A stretch of 33,417 bases of DNA from Demequina lutea (GTDB lineage: Bacteria; Actinomycetota; Actinomycetes; Actinomycetales; Demequinaceae), in the NCBI GenBank assembly GCA_003246255.1, contig QKAX01000076.1, positions 1 to 33,417 on the forward strand, written 5' to 3'. The position numbers and the translations under genes were made by a program. The notes under the pieces are model-generated. The model was not told the origin of the DNA, did not search any database, and was given only the letters and a program-made list of their open reading frames with translations. Of the stretch, positions 7,933-16,212 are shown piece by piece; position 1 is the first letter of the stretch, and every line of letters begins with the position of its first letter.

Positions 7933-8859
7933 ACGCGCGCGGGCACCCAAGACGCGCACCGCGCGCGGCACCACTTCCACAGTGAGAGGAACCGCCCCCA
8001 CTAGTTCCCCGTCGGCAGTGGCGGGGGGCAGCGTCGCCCCACCTGGCCCCTGTGCAATGACGATCTTCTTGGCCTTGATGAACGTGATGCGGGGATCACT
8101 CGCGTGAGAACCGTCGGAGAGCTTGGGAAACAGCCTCGCGATGTCGGGCTTTGAGAGGGCCTCAGCGAGCACAAGCTCGAGATGACCGTCCACCACCGAC
8201 GAGTCAGGCGAGATGCGCAGTCCGCCACCAAACACCGGTGAATTGGCAACGGCAACAAGGGTTGCCGTCTGCGTCCATGTCTTGCCGTCGACCGTGACTG
8301 TCGCGCTATAGGGCTTGAAGCGGGTCAGTTCGCGAGCCGTGGCCACCTTGTACTTCATGGGCCCGCGTGGACGCGTGAGGCGACGAGCGTACGACGCCAC
8401 GGCTGCGTCGATCCCCGCCGACATGACGGCACCGAAGTAGCGGGGAGCCGCCGGTCGCTCGACTCCCCCACCGGAGATCCTTCCCACGTCGATCGCTGTG
8501 ACATCGCCGCGCAATCCACCCTCAATGCGCGTCACGGCGTCCTTCACATCGTGGATAGGAAGACCGAGCGTGGCGGCCACGTCATCGCCCGAACCGGCGG
8601 CGACGATGCCGAGCGGCAGCTTCTTCTCGGCGCACACCTGAAGACCAAGGTGGACCATTCCGTCGCCACCGACGACGACGAGCGCATCGAGGCCTCGGCG
8701 TGCCTTCACGGCGGCCTCGTAGGACGCTGCCCAGGATCCCCGCGAGAGGTCGTGCACCTGGTGTCCCCGCGCCGCGAGTTCCGCGAGTGTCTCGTGACCC
8801 CACGCCATTCCCCTGCCCGAACCCGACGTCGGATTCGTGATGACGCCTACCTTGCTCAC
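7930..8859 (-). CDS. Diacylglycerol kinase-family lipid kinase
   Basis: A 309-residue protein of the DagK/YegS/sphingosine-kinase-like family, which uses ATP to phosphorylate the hydroxyl of a lipid such as diacylglycerol. The N-terminal catalytic domain shows VITNPTSGSGRG, then VVGGDGMVH with the GGDG nucleotide loop, then GIVAAGSGDDVAATLG, the position of the family's GTxND motif. Here the Asn is replaced by Asp (GSGDD). A beta-rich C-terminal domain follows. The exact lipid substrate cannot be read from sequence. Its GTG overlaps the tatC stop (GTGA), making it the last gene of the hisE-hisG-pafB-pafC-tatA-tatC run, and its stop codon lies inside the helY -10 element. Confidence 0.88.
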   Translation of the reverse strand: MSKVGVITNPTSGSGRGMAWGHETLAELAARGHQVHDLSRGSWAASYEAAVKARRGLDALVVVGGDGMVHLGLQVCAEKKLPLGIVAAGSGDDVAATLGLPIHDVKDAVTRIEGGLRGDVTAIDVGRISGGGVERPAAPRYFGAVMSAGIDAAVASYARRLTRPRGPMKYKVATARELTRFKPYSATVTVDGKTWTQTATLVAVANSPVFGGGLRISPDSSVVDGHLELVLAEALSKPDIARLFPKLSDGSHASDPRITFIKAKKIVIAQGPGGATLPPATADGELVGAVPLTVEVVPRAVRVLGARAR

Positions 8860-9632
8860 TCACGCTCCTTCGAGCGGCCACGCCCCCGCAGGGCGCCGAT
8901 GCCGATAGCGCCAAAGTACAGGGCGATCATCGGAATCGCCATGAGCGTCATCATGACAGCGTCAGGAGTGGGGGTCATGATCGCCGTGAAGATGAAGATG
9001 ATGAGGACGGCCCAGCGCCAGCCCCTGAGCCACACTCGCCACGGCACCACGCCCAACCACGTGAGCGCGACCATCACCACCGGGAACACGAATGCGAGCC
9101 CAAAGGCAATCAGGAGGCGCATCGCGAAGTTGAGGTACAGCTGCGCGTCGAGCAACTGCGCTGTGCCATCGGGCCGGAAGTCGGTGAGGATGGTCACGGC
9201 CTGCGGGAACATGAACCACGCCGCACCCACGCCGAGGGCAAACAGCGGAATCGCGGCCCCGAGAAAGCCGGCTGTGTACCTCTTCTCACGACCGGTGAGG
9301 CCCGGCGCGATGAATGCCCACACCTGGTAGAGCCACCAGGGTGAGCTCACGATCAGGCCAAGGAAGAATGCCACCCTGAAGCGCATGTCAAGCGCTGACG
9401 CGATTCCAGCAAAGTTGACGGTGACAAGTGCATCGTCGCGACCAGCCACATCGAGCAGGGGCTGCTGCAGCGCCGCAAATGCGGGGTCAAAGAGGAACCA
9501 GCCCCCCACCGCCCCTGCTACGAGCCCTGCAAGGATCAGCAGGATGCGATTGCGAAGCTCCGCGAGGTGGGCGCGCAGCGGCATGCGGGCATCAGGCCCG
9601 CCCGAGCGACGCCTACGAGTCTTTGCGCTCAT
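8856..9632 (-). CDS. tatC: Twin-arginine translocase subunit TatC
   Basis: This 258-residue multi-spanning membrane protein is the receptor component of the Tat pathway, which exports folded proteins with RR signal peptides. The N-terminal cytoplasmic segment MPLRAHLAELRNR is the typical TatC start of homology, and about six hydrophobic helices follow, with a basic cytoplasmic tail (RGRGRSKERE). I chose the ATG at 9632 (MSAKTRRRRS), which overlaps tatA by 20 nt; an ATG at 9662 would lengthen the overlap to 50 nt and add a low-complexity leader. No strong ribosome binding site decides between them, and translational coupling to tatA is likely. tatB is not in the window; in actinobacteria it is usually elsewhere. 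Confidence 0.92.
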   Translation of the reverse strand: MSAKTRRRRSGGPDARMPLRAHLAELRNRILLILAGLVAGAVGGWFLFDPAFAALQQPLLDVAGRDDALVTVNFAGIASALDMRFRVAFFLGLIVSSPWWLYQVWAFIAPGLTGREKRYTAGFLGAAIPLFALGVGAAWFMFPQAVTILTDFRPDGTAQLLDAQLYLNFAMRLLIAFGLAFVFPVVMVALTWLGVVPWRVWLRGWRWAVLIIFIFTAIMTPTPDAVMMTLMAIPMIALYFGAIGIGALRGRGRSKERE

Positions 9633-9798
9633 CGTCGGTCGAGGTCGGTCGGTCGGCCTCATCCGACGTCAACGTGCGCGTCTCCTCCTTGAGGATGCGC
9701 AGAGACTTGCCGAGGCTGCGGGCAAACTCGGGAAGCTTGGGCGCGCCGAACAAGACGAGCACCACAATCAGCACCATCACGATGTGCCAGGTCTTCAT
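9613..9798 (-). CDS. tatA: Twin-arginine translocase subunit TatA
   Basis: This 61-residue protein has the TatA/E pattern: one N-terminal membrane helix (about 5-18, WHIVMVLIVVLVLFGA), a hinge with Pro, then an amphipathic helix (KLPEFARSLGKSLRIL) and a short acidic, hydrophilic tail. TatA oligomers form the transport path for folded Tat substrates recognised by TatC. It is short compared with the usual 70-100 residues because the charged tail is reduced. GGAGG lies 5 nt before the ATG at 9798. It sits 31 bp downstream of pafC and overlaps tatC. The pafB-pafC-tatA-tatC order is widely conserved in actinobacteria. Confidence 0.93.
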   Translation of the reverse strand: MKTWHIVMVLIVVLVLFGAPKLPEFARSLGKSLRILKEETRTLTSDEADRPTSTDDERKDS

Positions 9799-9829
9799 CA
9801 GGGCCTCCTCTTCTTGATCAGTGCTCAGT

Positions 9830-10753
9830 CTAAGCGAGCGCCGCGAGGGCGGCCGCCGCCTGCCTGCTGACCTCGGCGGCCAGCGGGGCCGGCTGGATGC
9901 GCCGCAACTGGGGTCCGATGGCGAGCAACTGACCTGCGATGACGCTGACGTCGCTCACGCCGAAAGTGGCGGTCACCTCCTCGCCCGTGTCGGCGACCTC
10001 CACTCCCGGGAAGGTGTCGAGCAGCCACCGCGCCGATCGCGCCGCCACGATCGTCGCCTCGAACTGCGGCACGAGCGAGAAGCCGGACGCCTCACTCGGC
10101 GCCATCACGATGGGCTGCGTCCCGAGTGTTGCGCCGTAGATGCGATCGAGGCGTAGCGTGCGGTAGTCGTTCGCCCTGCGACAGAAGCATTCGATGTAGG
10201 TGGCACCGTCGACCACGACGAGGCGGTGAGGTTCGATCGTACGTTCGGTGCGGGCATCATTCGCGTCGATGTACACGAGGTCAACCACAACTGACCGTTC
10301 CATTGCGTCGCGAAGGGTCTGGGCGAGAGCCGGGTCCGCGGGGTGCACGGGAACTGACCGCACGGCGTCGCCGTCGCCCACCGCCTCCTTGAGCTTGGCG
10401 AGCGCTGAATGCGCCGCCTCCGGAGCCACTCCCCCGGCGACGACGACGCCAAGCGCTCCGATGAGCGCGACGGCCTCGCGCGGAGACAGGCGCACCTGGC
10501 CCACGCCCTGGGAGTTCACCAACCTGACGACATCATCATCGAAGGCCCATGCGTCGAAGTCGATGAGGTCTTGCGGACCGCCTCCCGGCACGCCGGAGAC
10601 CCAGAGCAGCTCCACGTCCTTGCGAATCTGCTGCTCGGAGACGCCAAAGTGTGCGGCGAGATCCGCGACTGTCGCCTCGCCGTGACGCTCCAGATGCGTC
10701 ACGATGCCGAGCATGCGCGTGACACGGGGCGCAGTCCTCTCAGCCACGACCAT
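9830..10753 (-). CDS. pafC: WYL-domain transcriptional regulator PafC
   Basis: A 307-residue partner of PafB. An N-terminal winged helix-turn-helix (TVADLAAHFGVSEQQIRKDVELL, about 24-46) is followed by a WYL domain with the core TYIECFCRRANDYRTLRLDRI and a C-terminal WCX-type region. In mycobacteria the PafB-PafC heterodimer activates DNA-damage genes independently of LexA by altering RNA polymerase promoter recognition, and the WYL domains sense a nucleic-acid signal. The ATG at 10753 is preceded by GGAGGGGG and overlaps the end of pafB by 14 nt, fitting equal production of both subunits. No proteasome gene is beside it. Confidence 0.92.
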   Translation of the reverse strand: MVVAERTAPRVTRMLGIVTHLERHGEATVADLAAHFGVSEQQIRKDVELLWVSGVPGGGPQDLIDFDAWAFDDDVVRLVNSQGVGQVRLSPREAVALIGALGVVVAGGVAPEAAHSALAKLKEAVGDGDAVRSVPVHPADPALAQTLRDAMERSVVVDLVYIDANDARTERTIEPHRLVVVDGATYIECFCRRANDYRTLRLDRIYGATLGTQPIVMAPSEASGFSLVPQFEATIVAARSARWLLDTFPGVEVADTGEEVTATFGVSDVSVIAGQLLAIGPQLRRIQPAPLAAEVSRQAAAALAALA

Positions 10754-11738
10754 CCCCCTCCAGCGACGCCGACGCCGCGGCCAACGCGGCCTGTGCGTGG
10801 CTCCTCACGTCGGCCGCCAGGGACTCGGGTGAGATCACCCGGGCACGCCCGGCAAGCGCGAGCACCTCGTCGCGCACCTGGTCGTCGTACCGGTACTCGA
10901 CATCGAAGATGTCCCAATCGCCCACTGACCCCGCCGCGACGGCGCGTTGCCGTAATGCATTGCCGGCCTCAGGGCGCAGGCCGATACGGGCCGTTCGTAT
11001 TGGTACGGCCTCGACCTGACCGCGCCCGTGCGGGAGCGTAGGTATCTCATACGAGTTCTCGGGGCCCACCGCGCGCACGGTGCCGTGAATGCGGCGCAAC
11101 CTGAACGTGCGCTTCTCTCCCTTGTCGCGGTCGAGGCCCACGACGTACTCGGCGCTACCGCGCAGCACCACCTGCCAGGGCTCAACGGTGCGTGTTGCGT
11201 GACCTGACCGCTCCGAGGTGTACTCGAACTGCACAGCCTGCCGGCGCGCCCGTGCCTCGACGATCACGGCCGTCGCATCAGACCGCGACGAGGCTCGGGC
11301 TCCCAGGGACAACGGCGTCCGAGGCGCGGCCTCAGTGGCCGACGCGATCTTGGTGAGCCCTTGGTTCGCGTCCGGGCCGAGGGTGGCTCCCTGCCAGTAC
11401 TCGGCCGCGAGTGCGATGGCCGCGGCCTCGGCCGGAGTGAAGTCGATCGCCGGCATCGCTGCGTCGGACGCGTCGATCTTGTAGCCAATCTCGTCACCGT
11501 GCGTGGGGTCCACGACTGTGCGAAGCGGGATGCCCATGCGGCGCAACTCGTCCTTGTCGCGCTCGAACATGCGCTCAAAGGCCGCCTCCTTGCGCCTGGA
11601 CTCCTCGGGAGTCAACCCGTGCTGAGGCGCCTCATAACCGGCGACGGAAGCCCTGATCTGCGCCCGCGTCATTCTCACGCGTGCGTGTGTCAACGCAATG
11701 ATGAGGTTGAGCAGGCGCTCGGCCGGGTCCACTGCCAT
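10740..11738 (-). CDS. pafB: WYL-domain transcriptional regulator PafB
   Basis: This 332-residue regulator starts with the typical ERLLNLIIALTHARVRMTRAQIRASVAGY winged-helix region (about 7-35), followed by a WYL domain (SAEYVVGLDRDKGEKRTFRLRRI) and a C-terminal WCX-type domain. It pairs with PafC to control the mycobacterial-type LexA-independent DNA damage response. Its ATG directly abuts the hisG stop (TAG-ATG), with no Shine-Dalgarno, so translation is probably coupled to hisG. In mycobacteria the upstream neighbour is pafA and the Pup-proteasome cluster; here the upstream genes are hisE-hisG, so either the Pup system is elsewhere or it is absent. Confidence 0.92.
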   Translation of the reverse strand: MAVDPAERLLNLIIALTHARVRMTRAQIRASVAGYEAPQHGLTPEESRRKEAAFERMFERDKDELRRMGIPLRTVVDPTHGDEIGYKIDASDAAMPAIDFTPAEAAAIALAAEYWQGATLGPDANQGLTKIASATEAAPRTPLSLGARASSRSDATAVIVEARARRQAVQFEYTSERSGHATRTVEPWQVVLRGSAEYVVGLDRDKGEKRTFRLRRIHGTVRAVGPENSYEIPTLPHGRGQVEAVPIRTARIGLRPEAGNALRQRAVAAGSVGDWDIFDVEYRYDDQVRDEVLALAGRARVISPESLAADVRSHAQAALAAASASLEGDGRG

Positions 11739-12581
11739 CTAGACTCGCACGGCCAGCAGCTCGGTGGTCAGGATCGCACGGGCGCCGGCGGCATACAGCG
11801 CGTCCATGACCTGGTTCATCTCCACGCGCGGCACCATCACGCGCACGGCGTGCCAGTCGGAGCCGTGCAGCGGGGTCACCGTGGGAGCCTCGAAGCCGGG
11901 GGTGATGGCCACGGCTGCGTCGAGCTTGTCTGCCGGCACGTCGTAGTCCACGAGCACGTACTGACGAGCCATCAGTACACCGCGCAGCCTCGCAGCGAGT
12001 ACCGCCACCTTGTTCTCCGCCACGTCGTTCGCCCGGATCAGGATCGCTTCAGACTTCAGCAGCGGCTCGCCAAAGACCTCGAGGCCCGCTGCCTTCAGCG
12101 TGGTGCCGGTAGAGACCACGTCTGCCACGGCATCGGCGACGCCGAGGCGCACGGATGACTCCACCGCGCCGTCAAGGCGCACCACGGAGGCCTCGACTCC
12201 AAAGGACCTCAGGTGAGTGTCCACAAGGTGCGAGTACGAGGTCGCCACCCGCTTGCCCTGCAGCTGCTCGATCGACGTGACCTCACCCGCTGGCGCCGCA
12301 TAGCGGAACGTGGAGCCGCCAAAGCCGAGCTCGAGCACCTCGGTTGCCGCGGCGCCCGAGTCGAGCAACAGGTCGCGGCCCGTGATGCCGGCGTGGACGG
12401 TGCCGGAGCCCACGTACACGGCGACGTCCCGCGGTCGCAGGAAGAAGAACTCGACGTCGTTGCGCGAGTCCACGAGCACCAGCTCGCGGGGATCGCGGCG
12501 CTGCTTGTAGCCAGCCTCCTTCAGGAGCTCGACGGCGGGTTCAGACAGGGATCCCTTATTGGGGACAGCGATGCGCAGCAC
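11739..12581 (-). CDS. hisG: ATP phosphoribosyltransferase, long form
   Basis: First enzyme of histidine synthesis, condensing ATP with PRPP to N1-phosphoribosyl-ATP. At 280 residues it is the long HisG form, with a catalytic periplasmic-binding-protein-like fold and a C-terminal regulatory domain (about 210-280) that usually confers histidine feedback inhibition and makes HisZ unnecessary. Visible motifs are LRIAVPNKGSL at the start, GSGTVHAGITGRDLL, and the PRPP-binding stretch VVSTGTTLKAAGL. The GTG at 12581 is preceded by TAGGAG, which overlaps the hisE stop. It lies 7 nt after hisE, whose product performs the next step, and pafB follows with no gap. Confidence 0.95.
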   Translation of the reverse strand: MLRIAVPNKGSLSEPAVELLKEAGYKQRRDPRELVLVDSRNDVEFFFLRPRDVAVYVGSGTVHAGITGRDLLLDSGAAATEVLELGFGGSTFRYAAPAGEVTSIEQLQGKRVATSYSHLVDTHLRSFGVEASVVRLDGAVESSVRLGVADAVADVVSTGTTLKAAGLEVFGEPLLKSEAILIRANDVAENKVAVLAARLRGVLMARQYVLVDYDVPADKLDAAVAITPGFEAPTVTPLHGSDWHAVRVMVPRVEMNQVMDALYAAGARAILTTELLAVRV

Positions 12582-12588
12582 GATGCTC

Positions 12589-12852
12589 CTACAGGTACTT
12601 CTCGACGTCGGCGAGCGTGAGGCCCTTGGCCACCATCATCACCTGGGCGTGATAAAGCAGCTGCGAGATCTCCTCGGCGCACTCCTCGTCGGACTGATAT
12701 TCGGCCGCCATCCACGCCTCGGCGGCCTCCTCCACGAGCTTCTTGCCGATGGCGTGGACGCCCTTATCAAGAAGGGCGACGGTGCCGGATCCCTCGGGGC
12801 GGGAGGCGGCGCGCTCGGACAACAGGTCGTACAGCTCGTTGAAGGAAGTCAC
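12589..12852 (-). CDS. hisE: Phosphoribosyl-ATP pyrophosphatase
   Basis: An 87-residue all-alpha MazG-like enzyme that hydrolyses phosphoribosyl-ATP to phosphoribosyl-AMP, the second step of histidine synthesis. The metal-binding helix pattern [15 protein letters not shown] with downstream [14 protein letters not shown] is typical. It is a stand-alone HisE, not fused to HisI, as is usual in actinobacteria. The GTG at 12852 has no Shine-Dalgarno but has TAGGCT ending 6 nt upstream, so it is probably the leaderless first gene of hisE-hisG and possibly of the whole pafBC-tatAC-lipid kinase run. The 38-bp gap to ribH contains this promoter and no evident terminator. Confidence 0.95.
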   Translation of the reverse strand: MTSFNELYDLLSERAASRPEGSGTVALLDKGVHAIGKKLVEEAAEAWMAAEYQSDEECAEEISQLLYHAQVMMVAKGLTLADVEKYL

Positions 12853-12858
12853 GCCGCA

Positions 12859-12864
12859 AGCCTA
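12859..12864 (-). promoter_or_regulatory. -10 hexamer for a leaderless hisE transcript
   Basis: TAGGCT on the minus strand, then 6 nt (TGCGGC), then the hisE GTG. It lies in the 38-bp ribH-hisE gap. There is no good -35 match. The hexamer and spacing are the same as upstream of lnt. Confidence 0.6.
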
Positions 12865-12890
12865 GTAGCCACGGCGGGCTGTGACGCGCG

Positions 12891-13364
12891 TTAGCTCGCC
12901 CGGAGGCCGCGCAAAACGGCGGCCGTGGCGAGAGCTGCCTCGACGGCCTCGGCACCTTTGTCCTCGGACGAGCCTGGCAGGCCCGCGCGGGCAATGGCCT
13001 GCTCATCGGTGTCGGTGGTGAGGAGGCCGAAGCCAACTGGCACAGCATGCTGCCGCGCGACGTCGGTAAGGCCCCTCGTTGCCGCGTCACACACATACTC
13101 AAAGTGCGGAGTGCCGCCGCGAATCACCACGCCGAGCGCCACGATTGCTTGCGAGCCGTTGCGCGCGAGTTGCTCGGCGACCACCGGCAACTCAAAGGCG
13201 CCAGGCACGCGAATCACGCGCGCCTCGGCGCCCGCAGCCTCGGCCGCCCGTAGCGCTCCCGCGACGAGCCCATCCATGACCTGCGTGTGCCACAGCGACG
13301 CGACGATGTCCACCGTGAGGCCGCTTCCATCGACAGCGATCGTGGGTGCTCCTGCGCCGCTCAT
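12891..13364 (-). CDS. ribH: 6,7-dimethyl-8-ribityllumazine synthase
   Basis: This 157-residue enzyme condenses 3,4-dihydroxy-2-butanone 4-phosphate with 5-amino-6-ribitylaminouracil, the penultimate step of riboflavin synthesis. It assembles into pentamers or icosahedral shells in the family. Visible motifs are the early [33 protein letters not shown], the [15 protein letters not shown] substrate-binding region with the catalytic-area His, and [17 protein letters not shown]. The ATG overlaps the ribBA stop (ATGA). It is the last rib gene of the rpe-ribD-ribE-ribBA-ribH unit, and no FMN riboswitch fold was seen in this unit. Confidence 0.95.
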   Translation of the reverse strand: MSGAGAPTIAVDGSGLTVDIVASLWHTQVMDGLVAGALRAAEAAGAEARVIRVPGAFELPVVAEQLARNGSQAIVALGVVIRGGTPHFEYVCDAATRGLTDVARQHAVPVGFGLLTTDTDEQAIARAGLPGSSEDKGAEAVEAALATAAVLRGLRAS

Positions 13365-14602
13365 GCGTTGTCCTCCAGCAGGTGGCCCATGCGCTCCACC
13401 TTTGTCCGTCGATAGTTCTCGTTCTCAGGGTGCTGGCCCACCAACAGCGGGAGCCGCTCCGCCACCTCGATGCCGGAGGCCCGCAGGCCCTCGACCTTGG
13501 CAGGGTTGTTAGTCATGAGGCGCACGGAGTCGTAGCCAAGGTCCGCGAGAATCGCTGCGGCGGCACCATACTCACGCCGGTCAATCGGTAGACCAAGATC
13601 CGTGTTCGCGTCGACGGTGTCCCTGCCCGCGTCCTGCAAGGCATACGCCTGGATCTTGGCGAGGATGCCGATGCCGCGGCCCTCGTGGCCCCGCAGGTAC
13701 ACCACGGCGCCGCCCTCTGCGGCAACGCGTTCCATCGCCGCGTGGAGCTGGGGACCGCACTCGCACCGGAGGGAGCCGAACGCGTCGCCGGTGAGGCACT
13801 CCGAGTGGACTCGCACCACAGGAGTGGCGCCCGCTGGCACCGGCCGCACAAGCGCCACGTGCTCGTCGCCCGTACGCGCGTCACGGTAGCCCTTGATGGT
13901 GAACTCGCCAAAGGCGGTGGGCAGGCGAGCCTCGCCCTCGGCCAGCACGCGATGCGGCTGCGGCTCGACGGGCGCGGGCAGGTCGTTCTTGGCGCGGCGG
14001 AAGTGAATGAGGTCGGCGATAGTCATCAGGGTGAGCCCCTCCTTGGAGGCCAATGCGGTGGCATCCCCCTGACGCATCATCGTGCCGTCGTCATTCACGA
14101 GTTCGGCGATCACTCCCACGGGCTCGAGACCCGCCAGTCGGCAGAGATCGACGGCGGCTTCGGTGTGCCCAGGTCGATGCAGGACGCCTCCTGGAACGGC
14201 GCGCAGCGGCAAAACATGCCCGGGACGGATGAAATCATCCGAGACGGCCTCGGGACGTGCCAACAGCTGCAGCGTGCGGTGACGGTCGTGGGCGGAAATG
14301 CCCGTGGTCACGCCCGTAGCCGCGTCGACCGACACCGTGTACGCGGTGCGGCGTGGGTCTTGGCTGTTGGGGACCATCAGCGGCAGGTTGAGCTCGTCTG
14401 CCTTGGAGCCGTGCATCGGCGCACACAGGTAGCCGCTCGAATGCCTGATGCCCCACGCGACCCACTCCTCGGTGGCGCGCTCGGCGGACATGATGAAGTC
14501 GGCCTCGTCCTCACGGTCGTGGCTGTCGCACACGAGCACGGGCTTTCCCATCGCAAGATCCGCCAGGGCGCGCTCAACGCGCTGGATGATGTCGTCGCTC
14601 AC
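13361..14602 (-). CDS. ribBA: Bifunctional 3,4-dihydroxy-2-butanone 4-phosphate synthase / GTP cyclohydrolase II
   Basis: At 413 residues this fuses the two entry enzymes of riboflavin synthesis. Residues ~1-200 are the RibB domain, which makes dihydroxybutanone phosphate from ribulose 5-phosphate (acidic loop DREDEADFI for Mg). Residues ~205-405 are the RibA domain, which opens GTP, with zinc ligands Cys269, Cys280 and Cys282 ([16 protein letters not shown]), [21 protein letters not shown] and [11 protein letters not shown]. Both active sites look intact. The GTG overlaps the ribE stop by 4 nt and its stop overlaps the ribH ATG. Rpe, first gene of the unit, interconverts ribulose 5-phosphate, the RibB substrate. 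Confidence 0.95.
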   Translation of the reverse strand: MSDDIIQRVERALADLAMGKPVLVCDSHDREDEADFIMSAERATEEWVAWGIRHSSGYLCAPMHGSKADELNLPLMVPNSQDPRRTAYTVSVDAATGVTTGISAHDRHRTLQLLARPEAVSDDFIRPGHVLPLRAVPGGVLHRPGHTEAAVDLCRLAGLEPVGVIAELVNDDGTMMRQGDATALASKEGLTLMTIADLIHFRRAKNDLPAPVEPQPHRVLAEGEARLPTAFGEFTIKGYRDARTGDEHVALVRPVPAGATPVVRVHSECLTGDAFGSLRCECGPQLHAAMERVAAEGGAVVYLRGHEGRGIGILAKIQAYALQDAGRDTVDANTDLGLPIDRREYGAAAAILADLGYDSVRLMTNNPAKVEGLRASGIEVAERLPLLVGQHPENENYRRTKVERMGHLLEDNA

Positions 14603-15192
14603 CGGTGGGCCTCCATCATGCGCTCGACGTACTTGGCGATCACGTCGACCTCCACGTTGGCGCGGGCACCCGGCTGCATGTCGCCAAAGACAGTCTCGTT
14701 CAGGGTCGTGGGAATCAGCGACACCGTGACGCGATCTTCCACGAGCTCAGCCACTGTCAGCGACACGCCGTTGAGCGCGATGGAGCCCTTGCGGACCACG
14801 TACTTCAGAAGGTCTGCGGGAATCTCGAAGGTGAGGTCCTCCCAGTCGGGCTGACTGTCACGCGCCACGAGGGTTGCCATGCCATCGACGTGGCCCTGCA
14901 TGATGTGCCCACCGAGCCGCGCGGTGGGTCGCATCGCGCGTTCGAGGTTCACCCTGCTGCCTGGCTCGATGTCGCCCAGCGTTGAGGTCTCGCGGGTGAT
15001 CTTCATGACATCGGCGATCCAGGTGTCACCCGAGTGCTTGGCCACCGTCAGGCACACGCCGTTGACGGCGATCGACTCGCCGTACTCGAAGTCGTCGCCA
15101 AAGCCCGGCGACTGGATGGAGATCTGCGACTGCGCGCCATGATCGGCCACAGCTGTGACGGTGCCGATCGACTCGACAATTCCGGTAAACAC
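14599..15192 (-). CDS. ribE: Riboflavin synthase, alpha subunit
   Basis: This 197-residue enzyme performs dismutation of two 6,7-dimethyl-8-ribityllumazine molecules into riboflavin and the RibH substrate. It has the diagnostic MFTGIVESIGTV start and two homologous lumazine-binding barrels, seen as the repeated signatures IAVNGVCLTVA (first half) and IALNGVSLTVA (second half, starting about residue 98), plus GGHIMQGHVDG. The GTG at 15192 lies 3 nt after the ribD stop with AAGGA upstream. The symbol ribE follows the actinobacterial and E. coli usage for the alpha-type synthase (ribC in some genomes). Confidence 0.95.
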   Translation of the reverse strand: MFTGIVESIGTVTAVADHGAQSQISIQSPGFGDDFEYGESIAVNGVCLTVAKHSGDTWIADVMKITRETSTLGDIEPGSRVNLERAMRPTARLGGHIMQGHVDGMATLVARDSQPDWEDLTFEIPADLLKYVVRKGSIALNGVSLTVAELVEDRVTVSLIPTTLNETVFGDMQPGARANVEVDVIAKYVERMMEAHR

Positions 15193-15195
15193 GAG

Positions 15196-16212
15196 TTAGT
15201 CCTTCCCAAGGAGGGCGGACACAAAGACGTCCTGCCCCAGCGACTCCACGGTCGCATCCGAGCCCCTCAACGCGTCCGCCATCGTAGCGATTCCCAGGCC
15301 GGAGACTGCGCGCGTGCCGCCGCCAAGCAGCGCGGGCGCGATGTACGCGTGCACCTCGTCGACGAGCCCGGCACCCATGAAGGCGCTCACCACGGCCGCA
15401 CCTCCCTCCACGATCACCGTCCGCACCTCGCGACTCCACAACGCTGCGAGCGCCTCGCTCGGCTCGCGAGTGGCCAGCCGCACCGCGTGGCCATCGCCCC
15501 ACACGCGTGCTCCGGGCGTGGGGCGCAGGCCCATCACCGCGCGGAGGGGTTGATGAGCCGCGAGCTCGCCACCGGGGCGCGCGGTGAGGAGCGGATCGTC
15601 GGCGAGGATCGTGCCAGTCCCCACCAGCATGGCGTCCGCGCCGGCGCGCATCCGATGTGCGTGGTCCCGCGCCTGGTCGCCGGTGATCCAAAATGACGTG
15701 CCATCGGGCGCTGCAGTGTAGCCATCGAGGGTCTGGGCCCACTTGGCGATCACGTACGGCCTGCGGTGGCGCATCGAGTAGAGCCAGCGTCGATTCAACG
15801 CTGCAGCCGCGGCATCCGCCGCATACCGGGCGTCAATGCCGCGTCCGCGCAGCGTCTCTCCCCCACCGGTGGCCACCGGATTTGGATCCTCCACCGCGTA
15901 GCGCACGGCCGAGACTCCCACGTTGGTGAGGGCATCTGCGCACGGGCCGGTGCGACCCGTGTGGTTGCAGGGCTCGAGCGTCACGTAAGCGACGGCGCCC
16001 TCGAGCGAGTGACCGGCACCCTGCGCGGCCTCGATAGCGGCGACCTCGGCGTGCGGCGTCCCCGCACCGCGGTGGAAGCCCTCACCCAGTACATCGCCCT
16101 CACGGGTGGTGAGGACGGCGCCGACGCGGGGGTTGGGTCCGTACTCGGGGCCGAGCGCAGCCAGAGCGACGGCGCGAGCCATCGCCTGCTCAGGAGTCAG
16201 TCGCTCGGTCAC
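15196..16212 (-). CDS. ribD: Bifunctional riboflavin deaminase/reductase RibD
   Basis: This 338-residue enzyme converts the RibA product to 5-amino-6-ribitylamino-uracil phosphate in two steps. The N-terminal cytidine-deaminase-like domain has HAE (54-56) and PCNHTGRTGPC with zinc ligands Cys82 and Cys91. The C-terminal NADPH-dependent reductase domain begins near RPYVIAKWAQTLDGYTA and continues with GADAMLVGTGTILADDP and IVEGGAAVVSAFM. Both domains appear complete. The GTG overlaps the rpe stop (GTGA), placing it second in the rpe-rib unit. Confidence 0.94.
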   Translation of the reverse strand: MTERLTPEQAMARAVALAALGPEYGPNPRVGAVLTTREGDVLGEGFHRGAGTPHAEVAAIEAAQGAGHSLEGAVAYVTLEPCNHTGRTGPCADALTNVGVSAVRYAVEDPNPVATGGGETLRGRGIDARYAADAAAAALNRRWLYSMRHRRPYVIAKWAQTLDGYTAAPDGTSFWITGDQARDHAHRMRAGADAMLVGTGTILADDPLLTARPGGELAAHQPLRAVMGLRPTPGARVWGDGHAVRLATREPSEALAALWSREVRTVIVEGGAAVVSAFMGAGLVDEVHAYIAPALLGGGTRAVSGLGIATMADALRGSDATVESLGQDVFVSALLGKD

